Source: Aphis gossypii (lineage: Eukaryota; Arthropoda; Insecta; Hemiptera; Aphididae). Taken from it: a DNA stretch of 64,000 bases. This document shows, one piece after another, positions 53,125-62,600 of this stretch. Where the stretch lies: NCBI RefSeq assembly GCF_020184175.1, contig NC_065530.1, positions 50,321,260 to 50,385,259 of the forward strand, given 5' to 3'. Made by a program: the position numbers and the translations under genes. Position 1 is the first letter of the stretch, and each line of letters begins with the position of its first letter. Below the pieces are notes generated by a model, which did no database searches, was not told the DNA's origin, and saw nothing but the letters and a program-made list of their open reading frames with translations.

Positions 53125-53222
53125 CATTAGTATACAGTTAACTTATAAATATATTTTTTTTTTGTTACAGGTGAGTGGGTTATTACAAGTATTATAACAA
53201 GTATAAGATAGCAATCGTGAGT
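53125..53222 (+). other. recursive splice site (ratchet point) 2 with short cryptic exon
   Basis: A pyrimidine tract and acceptor (TATTTTTTTTTTGTTACAG, ending at 53170) are joined directly to GTGAGT (53171-53176), again with no exon between. A possible branch-point string, GTTAAC, lies about 30 nt upstream. A second donor, GTGAGT, follows at 53217-53222 and bounds a 46-nt cryptic exon, almost the same length as at ratchet point 1. In the pum frame this cryptic exon meets TAA at its ninth codon, so retention would truncate the protein. It lies 18 kb after ratchet point 1. The two sites together split the intron into segments of about 26, 18 and at least 11 kb. Function inferred. Confidence 0.77.
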
Positions 53223-56200
53223 ACAAAAAATATTAATACAATTCCCAATTTTTCTTTTAAAAGACGTCATAAGTCTCCAGTGTACTTAAATTTTTAATTT
53301 TTGTCTATAAAAATCATACTTAATTACAGTAATGAATACTATATTGTCTGCTTTAATATAACCCAATAAATGTTGAAGTATGTGTTATAGTATGCATTAA
53401 AAATAGATAAAATAGTTAAAAAATATGATGTTTTGTTGTTGTTAGTTTTAAATAATAACAAAGAAAAAATAATCACCATTAAAGTAAATAAATCTTCAAT
53501 GCGATAGGTACTATTCAAAACGAAATTTTGAATAAATTTCTTATCCGATGTCTTCTTTTTTGCTTATCTATAATTTATGAAAAACATAAAATAAATCTCA
53601 TTTTAACTCAAAAATATTACCAAAACTGAAAAAAAGCATTAAAAATCTTTATCCTTAAAATAATGTAACATTGTACAATTTTATTTTTTGTGTAATAATT
53701 AGTAAATGTTATAAAAACTGGGACCGAAGTATGTGTATAGAGCTGTTTAGTCCTTTGAACATATTCAGATTTACTAACAGAAACTATTCAGTCTGGCGTT
53801 TAAATTACTATATTCGTTACATTACAAAGTAAAATTAAATTATGATTATCAAAGCTGAGGTAGTTAAAAAAAAAAGATAACAATTTTATTATATCTATTT
53901 ATTATATTTGATGGAAAATATTATTCGAGTAATTTTATTCTGTCTGCAGTAAGAGAAGGCCCATTTAAAGGGTATTTCCACAACGTAAGGTAATAGTGAA
54001 ACATTAAACGAGTATAAATTAATGCCGTTTGAAAGAAAAAAAAATGTAACTATTAAGGATTATTATAACATAATACATGTGTCATATAGCACCACCTGGT
54101 GTATAGTATATACGTACAATTTAACATCGAGTAATGTTTTTCAGTTATTTAAACATTCAAATGATCGGCCCAATGAATATTTTACACGTTAACAAATTAT
54201 AATAGTTTAAACATGGTTTATACGGTTTTGTATACGGTCGAAATGTATAAAATGATTTCAAGAAACTATAGCGAAAGGTTGCTGCAAGATAGTTGTCAGT
54301 GATCATGACTCTTATTCCACTTCCTCCTCCGCTCTATTTATATTATATTATCTTACTGTGCACGACTTAACTAGTCAAACAATAATGTACTTTCTCGCAA
54401 GATGTTTCGTGTTTATCTACAAATTGTTATTTTATGAACAGTTTACAATAATAATATGTTTTCAATTTTACCAAATCATATTAACTTAAGTACTATAATT
54501 TGCTGCAGGTATGCGTATTATGGCAATATAATGCTCCATAAAATGTATTTTGATATGCGTAGGTATATTACCTTTATTTAATATATATCTATTACCTATT
54601 GGTAGTTTGATGATACTAGGGGAATCCGTATTATGATGTCATGGTTCATAAAATACTACCAGTGTTAGTTATCTAGGGAATACAAATGGTATATTGTAAT
54701 ACGAAAAAAGTAAATTACTAAAAAAATCGACTATATATTGCATTGCTACCAGTTTGTGGTTTTTATAGACCTAAGTACATCTTAAAAATATTTATCATAT
54801 TAATAAATAACTTCCATCTTATATTAACCCCCTTACATCAAACCTTGTCACTCTTACAATTTCCTCTAGAAGGCTCAAAAGAAGGTTGTGTCAAGATATT
54901 ATTGCTTAATCTAAAAATAATTAAATAATTAAAAAAAAACTAGTAAAGATAGTGTTACACTAGGTGACTCCTCTCATTAAATCGCTCAACTATTATCTAA
55001 TATTCTTATTGTTCCTAAACGAACCCATTGTATAAATCTATCATATAAATAACAATAATAATAATTCAAATATTAATAATTATATTAGCTGCTGCTGTAT
55101 ACGTATTTTTCTTTTTTCACTATAATAAAATGTCTATGTAGTCAGATTTGTTGACATGTTTCAATAAAATGACAAGAAACTTGAGTTATGCGCATTACAA
55201 AAATCTTCCTTCCTAGTTCATTTCATATGCAAATTAAACATACTCATAGAATTTCTGTGAAATTGAATACACAACTCGTGTGAGTTTTCAATCAAATTAA
55301 CATTACACATCATAGTTGGATAAATGGTTTTCTTTGCATTCATACATAAAACATTAAAATCTTTTTTGAATTTTTTTTTAGCACAAATTTATAAGATTTA
55401 TGTATTTCTCAGTATTATAGTTAAATATTTAAAAACAATTAATATTTATTTTATTCAATTAATTGTATTTAATTCGTTAATTATATAATATAAATTAATT
55501 TAAAAATAAAATATTTAAATCGTCATAAGTAAAATACAAAAACGAACGCTTAAACACGTAGGTATGTGTTATTGGCCATAGTTGTATTTTTAAATTTTTG
55601 ATCTCGTTTCGCTAACTATAACTTGTCCAGTTCATCCTGGTATTGGCGATCGTTACAATTTCTAAAAATCAGTGGTAACACGATGGCCAAGATGAACTAG
55701 ACGAGTTATAACTTTCACTACGTATGTTTCTATAATTTCTATATGAAATACTTTTCACAAAAAATATAATTAAAATTAAATAAAAACGTTTTTCATTATA
55801 CTAACAAAAAATATTTTTATCGATATGGGCTAATTTAAATCATGTTCCTATGACCTAGTTTAAAGGTTAGATGTTTTTATCCCTTCAGAAACCATACAAA
55901 AATTACTCGATTTAACTACGTTTCTGTATACTATATAGTACTATTCACAATATTTTGTATCAAAATTATTCTTATTTTTTCCTTAACGCTTAACGTTGTC
56001 AGCCATTATATTAAAAAAGTGATAAAAATATTTGGACTGTGATTGAAGTATTAAAAAAAAAAAAAATTATACGATGAATGATAACGATTTTTAAGAATGT
56101 TATTTTAAATTGTATAAAATGATAAATACTGTTACTGGCAGTTGTTTCCTCGTCAAATCATGTTTTCAGCTGTCATAGATTTTTTTAAGGTATGCAATTT

Positions 56201-58505
56201 TTGGATCGCTTAAAGGTCACGCAAACAATGTTATGCTGACAGAATTAATCAATTGCTCCTATTTATTTATTTTTTTTTATTTTTATTTTATTTTGTTTTT
56301 TTTTTTTGGCACGTTTTCACCACTGGTACCAATCATTCCCCATATCCCCTACTAAAGCATTGGGCGCCTTTGACGCGCTTTCCATTAGTCATTTTCCTAT
56401 GCCAGAATCGGCTCATTTGTCATTAAAACACGCTATGTCGAGGTTGAGTAATGAAAATAATGTACCAAATTGTAATAATAATTGATTAATGCGAAATACC
56501 TTTTGTGGAAGTTATGGTGGGTGTGAGGTCTTGGGTAGCGGTGAAGTGAAGTTCAACGTGTACAAAAAAAAAAATAATAATAATAACACGACCCCGTAAC
56601 CCTTCGCTATATGCTAAATATTAAAAATTAAAATGATAGAACCCCGCCCATGTTAGAATATATTGTTAAGCTTTTAACTTGAAAGTTCACCTACGAAAGA
56701 AAATACTATATGCTGTTAACTTTTTAACACTTATTTTCGTTTAACGATTTTAAATACATAAATTGTATTCCATAGTTCGTATATGTGGATTATATTGGCT
56801 GAATTCTTTTAAAAAATGGTTTTTCCAACCTCAAATAAAAGTTAAAATTGTAGTTTTATTTATTTAAGCTGTTATTAATTTGCATAATTTGTTGGTTTTT
56901 GATTTCTATGTTTTTGCATAACTTTAGAACTCATCAACAACATTCCAGTTGTTTTTTGGAACGAAATTTACTTAAAGCTATTTTTAATGAAATAAGTTTT
57001 GTTCAAATTAAAAAAAAAAAACCTATTAATCCCAGAGATTAAAATTTTGCGTTTAATATTGAATTTTAAATTTATTCCTCTACGTTTTATTTCAGCTTTG
57101 GCTTGGTATATATATTTATAAATCCATGTTTAAAATGTACCTTGCAATTAAAATGCATTTTATCCTAAATAAATGAATCGCCTAAGGTTTTTTCTCCGTG
57201 GATTCATAATAGTTTACTAGAATTATTTATTATGAATAGTATTTAATTGTTTACTTTACATTAAAATTAATTGTTTGTAAAGAACTTAACTAATAGCATT
57301 ACCGTCTTAAACATAGAATCACACTTTTTGTCCTTTTCCTAAATGAGTAAAAAAGTTTTTTCTTAGACAGTGATCAGTCTTAATTCAATATTTTTTAGTT
57401 TCCCAGAATACTAATCTGAATAAAAAATAATATCAGTTTTTCTCGTTGGTATCTACAGTTGTGTTTTCAAACAAATGTTACAGATTAATTGTTTGGTGAC
57501 ACTAACTTATAATTTTTGCATTGTACTACTATACGATAAATTGTGATGAAGCTAATAATTAATAATAAATTTATCTTAGAATTAATTATGAAGTCTGTTC
57601 ATTTATTTCTATGATGTCTAAAGAAGATGTTAGTGCTTAAGTATGATGTATAAATAAAAGTTGACTATTTTACCTATTTGTTAAAATTTCCTGCATGTTA
57701 CATGTTAGCATATTTTTTCGTGCATTGTCTTGATTTTTAGTAATGTTTATAATCTATGAAGGCGGATTAAAAAGGATGAATGTATTTAAGATTTGTTTAT
57801 AAATTAAATATATTATAAGTGTGTGAATAAACAAATAAATAAATACACACCAAACGAATAATAATGGTCAAGTAAAACTATACGATAAGTATATATTTAT
57901 GTATAAAAAAGATGCTTTTATGTATTTTTCTGTAATATAGTCTTGACTCTTGGGTTTAAAATTAAGTTTAGAACGAGAATTTAAAGGTATGTTGTTTTAT
58001 GATCTTTTGTGTTTTTAAGTAGCAATGCATCTTGTACAATTTAATACTGGGATTTTTCTGTTGGCATCACACACTGTCCAGAATACAATTTTTATATTAT
58101 AAATGGTATGTAATAAAATAAATCTAATTTACGTTGTACATTGGAGTGCAATGTGCAATAAAATAAGTGTAGGAAGGTCCCGATTTTTATTATTTTTTAT
58201 TATTATTATTATAGTAATTTAACATTCCAGACTCGAGCAACAATATGTCGTCATAATGAAAACGAAAGAAGGAAGGCTGGGTCATAACTTTCAAAAAGTT
58301 CAATATGTCCCAGCTTTGTTTCCCAACATTGGTGTGTTACACGTTTAACGAACTGTTTTTTCGCTGTTCTATATATGTATATATATATACCAACACACAC
58401 ATACAGTTGGCATATCGATAAGATGGATTTTATATTTTCTGTTTCTGTTTCTGTATAGTCTAAATAAATAAAAACAAAATGAAACAATAATAAACGTTGT
58501 CTGAC
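53223..58505 (+). other. giant pum intron after ratchet point 2
   Basis: AT-rich, without supported exons. The notable structure is the long hairpin at 55617-55710. Other weak AG|GTATG strings at 54518 and 56195 lack the context of a ratchet point. Confidence 0.7.
55617..55710. other. pre-miRNA-like long hairpin (94 nt)
   Basis: The left arm starts TATAACTTGTCCAGTTCATC. The right arm ends GATGAACTAGACGAGTTATA. Twenty-four bases pair at the base of the stem with three non-Watson-Crick positions. The stem continues, with small bulges, through GGCGATCGTTAC / GTAACACGATGGCC to a loop of about 18 nt. Length, stem and loop fit a miRNA precursor, and either strand is possible. The arms match no insect miRNA that I remember. 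A tiny foldback element is the alternative. Confidence 0.4.
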
Positions 58506-58649
58506 GCATTTTAGTAGACCCACCGGAAAATCACTTTTGTGCCGGTGGGGGGATAAACAAATGCAACAAAAAAATAGTCGCTGTTTTCGCTCAGTATTGT
58601 CGAAGTTTACATTTGAACACGATATATCGTGTAAACAGCGACCACAAAA
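58506..58649 (+). ncRNA. H/ACA box snoRNA candidate, copy 1
   Basis: Architecture hairpin - hinge - hairpin - ACA over 144 nt. Hairpin I: lower stem GCATTT/AAATGC (58506-58511 with 58559-58564), an internal loop, then upper stem CCCACCGG (58519-58526) with CCGGTGGG (58542-58549), 8 of 8 pairs. The hinge AACAAAAAAATA contains an ANANNA box H (58566-58571), 16 nt after the upper stem. Hairpin II is closed by GTCGCTGTTT (58577-58586) with AAACAGCGAC (58633-58642), 10 of 10 pairs, and contains the palindrome ACACGATATATCGTGT. ACA follows at 58644-58646. Such RNAs guide pseudouridylation of rRNA or snRNA in the nucleolus or Cajal body, with the internal loops acting as guide pockets. In insects they are commonly processed from introns, which fits its place in a pum intron on the same strand. 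The pocket of hairpin II is less clear than in copies 2 and 3. The target is not identified. Confidence 0.68.
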
Positions 58650-59141
58650 CGATACGATTATATTTGAGAACATATATGATATATAGGTACTGCAGAAACA
58701 CAATAATTGTTGAAAACTAATTCGATTATCCGTATAGAAATACCCATCTACGTTTATTTGATAAAATATAATGTACTTATGATCGCTCTTGAAATGTATA
58801 TCACATATATATTGGCTCCGCGTTGAAATCGTACGTTTGCTTTGTTGAGTCTCGAACAACTGAGTATATCGCGAAGATATTAGAATCGTACCATAACTAA
58901 AATAAAATACCAAATATGCATATTGTTAACCTTTTTAAAATATGTTGAATTCGAATAAATTTTTATAAATTTATAAACTTAGAATCTTGGTAAGCCTATT
59001 TTAAATTATAATTAATTGTACATCGAGAAAGTTTCTTAAATGATATTCTTTATGTTTAATAGTTTTAATCGAAGTATAATCTAAAAGGCACCAGAGTGAA
59101 AATTAGATTTAAAATAAAAGAATTTTAAAATATTCATACCA
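58650..59141. other. spacer between snoRNA copy 1 and the tandem duplication
   Basis: AT-rich spacer. It overlaps the upstream part of the 220-codon minus-strand frame (58251-58913), discussed as a finding. No separate feature is supported. Confidence 0.5.
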
Positions 59142-59226
59142 ACATCTCTGATATTTTTAATAATCTTCGCGATTTACAAAATTTTCGATGTACAAATAAA
59201 CTGTGCGTACCTATGTAATTCTTAAC

Positions 59227-59369
59227 GCATTTTAGTAGACCCGCCAAAATTTGATTTTCTTTTTGGTGGGGGGATGAATTGAATGCAATATAAAAATGTG
59301 TCGCTCTTTATTCGTAATTGGATTTTGTTTGAACTTCACTTATATCCCAGAAACAGCGGTGATACATAT
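59227..59369 (+). ncRNA. H/ACA box snoRNA candidate, copy 2
   Basis: Same plan as copy 1 in 143 nt. Hairpin I: GCATTT (59227) with GAATGC (59281-59286), including one U-G pair, and upper stem CCCGCCAAAA (59240-59249) with TTTTGGTGGG (59261-59270). Relative to copy 1, two G-C pairs became A-U, two more A-U pairs extend the stem, and one A-U pair became G-U. Hinge with ANANNA (ATATAA, 59288-59293). Hairpin II: lower stem GTCGCT (59300-59305) with AGCGGT (59355-59360), continuing as TTT/AAA after one mismatch, and upper stem GGAT (59320-59323) with ATCC (59344-59347). ACA is at 59364-59366, 16 nt after the upper stem, as the 14-16 nt rule for H/ACA guides requires. The tail is three bases. The G-U pairs work only if the + strand is transcribed, which fixes the strand. 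Confidence 0.75.
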
Positions 59370-59481
59370 AATCTATAAGCACATCTCTTATCTCTCATAA
59401 CATCTCTGATCTTTTTAATCTTCGCGATTTACTAAATTTGCGGTGTTCACATAAACTGCTCGTACCTATGTAATTTTTAAC

Positions 59482-59624
59482 GCATTTTAGTAGACCCGCC
59501 AAAAATTGATTTTCTTTTTGGTGGGGGGATGAATTGAATGCAAAATAAAAATGTGTCGCCCTTCATTCGTATTCGGATTTTGTTTGGACTTCACTTATAT
59601 CCCAGAAACGACGGTGATACATGT
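59482..59624 (+). ncRNA. H/ACA box snoRNA candidate, copy 3
   Basis: The duplicate of copy 2, 255 bp downstream, 143 nt. Hairpin I is intact: GCATTT/GAATGC (59536-59541) and CCCGCCAAAA (59495-59504) with TTTTGGTGGG (59516-59525). The hinge CAAAATAAAAAT gives ANANNA. Hairpin II keeps the upper stem GGAT/ATCC (ATCC at 59599-59602), and ACA at 59619-59621 is again 16 nt downstream. Its lower stem is weaker: GTCGCC with GACGGT has one C-A mismatch, although one U-A pair became C-G. It may be a functional paralog or one beginning to decay. The guide pockets are nearly identical to copy 2, so the same target is expected. Confidence 0.72.
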
Positions 59625-59637
59625 AGTCTATAAGTAC

Positions 59638-62600
59638 CTATGTAATATAAACGATAAAAAAAAACATATAATACGTTGAGACGGGATGATACAAATGGTG
59701 TCCAAATGGCAATTGTGTACTGCGAGCGTTTTATAGCGTTCAACAAATATATAATGTCGACATCGAATGTAAATGTCAATGGATTACACGTGCACATAAA
59801 CATAATTTTTTTTTCAAGTTTTGCTAAAGGGGTTTTCCGCAAAGGCCATGTATATTCACCTACCCCTTGTATATATTCTACCAACCAATACGTTTTACGG
59901 CAGTACGCTACAGTGGTCGAGCAGCACCTATCTTGTGTATATTGTTTAAAAAATGTCAGTGTAGGACGACATTTAAATGTCACGTCATCGTTAAGGTCGT
60001 TTTTGATAGTTTCTACGCCACTCGCCTCCCTCGAGGAATAATTGTAGTATTATAGTAGACGCGTACGAAATAATATAATTGGCTGACCTAAAACGTTTAT
60101 AGACGTCCACTATGGACCAATTAGTTTAGAGTTAGGCATACACTAAAATACGCATGACTCGTCGTTAGTTTTATAAGCAGCTTAAATTGTTGATCCAAAA
60201 CATCTGTCCGAACTGTACGAGTTGGAATTTCTAAATTAATTACTTGGGTCCGACTCGTAAGTACGACAATATTTAACAAACATGAAAACGCTTGCTTGCC
60301 TTCCTGATACCTCCATCACGCTACTTCGATATCATACAAGACTCGTGCAATAATGTACAGTTTGAAATCTGAAAATATATTTAGATTATATATTATATTA
60401 CGATAAATTTTACGTTGGAACAGTATAATTGTACTCATTTCAAATTTAATGTGTCGCCAATGGCTCTAGTCTGTATTATCGTGTATAAATATTTTTAATC
60501 TCTCAATTACTTTTTAATGTTTGTTTAAATTTATTGCCAACAATGTAGTTTTAATAAATCCAGAACTCGATCCAAACAAACACCGTATATAGGTACAAAA
60601 GTTAATTGGATTATTTGAATTGTAGGTTTAACAAATAATTATTATTATTACACATATATTTGAGCGGTTTTGGGGAGATATGTTATTGTTTACACATTGT
60701 TGTTTTATATTATTATTATTACTGTGACTCAACTTTTGATGGTTGTCATATTCAAATCATTTTAACGAGCAATTTAATATAGAACCTACATTATACCCTT
60801 GTCGAGAGCTTTAAGTATTAAAATCCCATACATCTGTAAATTCTACAGAAATCATCCAAAATCCTTGTTTTGACTACAAATGTCATAAACAACAATGCTA
60901 TATACTGAGAATACTTGGAGAAAGTTACAAGTTAAGATGCATTTATAAATTATGTACAATATCCTAGGTGGTAGGTAGGTTGGGCTTTAAGATAATGGAG
61001 TTTGTGTGTATTCAAAATATTAAATTGATATAGGTGTAGTCCGGACTTGGGTTTCCTTACACATATTTTGAATATTAATTAAGTTTATGATTTTGATTAT
61101 AAATTATGAAACAAACGAACATTTCTTATTGGGATAATATATACAACGCAACACACGTTGTAAATTACTGTTATCACTAATAACAACAACCTATTTTAAC
61201 CGTTAAATAAAATTAATTCGTTTATATTAAGAACATGTTCATTAAATGTAATAGAGTATAATATATTGATGGTAATTTATAACTATATTTTTGTATATAG
61301 TATTATGATTATTATAACAATACTATACACAATGAGACATGCCATTTGAAAAACACCGCAGATTGGTATATCGAAAAATTTGTTTATTGTTTGTATTGTT
61401 GCGTTATTGGGATAAATGTATGATGATATTTGCTCTTATTTATTTTAATAAGCAATGTATGGTGGGTTATTTTTTGTTTGGTTGGGTTATTGAAATATTG
61501 CTAGAAAGCATATAATTTAAGCACCGTGGTGGTATCTTGGTTGTTGTATACTTATATCGAAAAAAAAAAGGGATTTCGTTGAGGAAAACATCCATAAAGC
61601 CGTTGTTTGTTGGATACGCGACTATAATATAATATTATGCGATGAAATTCCATTATGTACCTTTGGTGTAGGGGTGGTTGATTAGTTTCTGCCGGGCATA
61701 GAAAAAGCATAACACGCCACTTGTATATACGCGTAACACTTAAGTGGTTTTACATTTTATTCCCTCGCGAAACTCAATTTTATAGTTTAAACATCTAGAA
61801 ACGGTCTATTTTATTTTGATTTATTTTTTAACTTATTTTAACATTTATATATGAACAAAATCCTCACGTCAAAAACTAAACAATTGGAAAACATAGTAGT
61901 ATTATTAATATAAAAAAAAAAAAAAAATCATAAAATATAATTTAAAATTTAAAGCTGTTTTAAGACTGAAAATATTTATGTCTTTCTGAGTAGTATACGC
62001 TTTTCTGTGTTAACGTGTACATTTATTGATTTCTGTAGATCAAAACACTTTTGCGCCGTTAAAAAAATACATGGTTTTAATTGATAACTGACCGAAATCA
62101 TGTGTCATAGCTTAAGTCTATTTCTTACCATATTATATCCGTCTCAGTATATACGTATTAGCAATAGTACTTCTGTCGGGTTTATAGTAATCGTTTGTTT
62201 TGTTTCAATCGAACAATTAATGTCAGAATAATAAATCAACCGCATTGCAACTTAAACATTTTATTGTCAGTCCGCAGTGGGGTATAGTTGTCCCGCTACA
62301 ACAACGATACCGCCTTCCTGTCGGCAGCGTGTAGAGAAAACTTCACCGAAGCTTACCACGCAAGCCATCGATGGCTGCAGTAGATAATAATATAATCCTA
62401 CCCCGGTTACAAAACCTTTGACCAACCGCATTATAATTAGATCGTTTACACAAACTTCGAAGGACCGTGCTATATACCAGCTGGCAATCTTAAAATGTAC
62501 ATAACTTTAGAATGTAATCTAGAGGATGTAGTGGTAGTGTATACGTATGTATTATGGAGAAGAGAGAGAGAGAAAGAGCTTAAACTCAAATTAATTGACA

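Larger units (their letters stand above)
35139..53170 (+). other. giant pum intron, segment between the two ratchet points
   Basis: An 18-kb AT-rich segment. It holds a (GT)n run (35315-35340), a CA-rich run (39285-39312), a 13-bp perfect palindrome at 43469-43497, a foldback element at 44766-45034, an unexplained less AT-rich patch at 46.74-47.35 kb and a CpG-rich island at 50.2-51.5 kb. A 110-codon minus-strand frame at 36697-37029 is not recognisable. No nested gene is supported. Confidence 0.7.
59142..59637. repeat. tandem duplication carrying snoRNA copies 2 and 3
   Basis: Two direct copies, 59142-59382 and 59400-59637, are close to 90 percent identical by eye. Both start ACATCTCTGAT and end near CTATAAG-AC, and the period of the snoRNA within them is 255 bp. 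A short piece of a further unit (TACCTATGTAAT...AACG) follows at 59635-59653, so a longer array may once have existed or the duplication breakpoint lay within a repeat. Confidence 0.88.

Noticed and set aside
54490..54530. GCTGCAG|GTATGC as a fused splice site
   Set aside because: No real pyrimidine tract, and no good second donor within 60 nt.
59591..60041. Overlapping 121-codon (+) and 130-codon (-) frames
   Set aside because: They occupy the same DNA on opposite strands, show no recognisable domain and use no clear start context.
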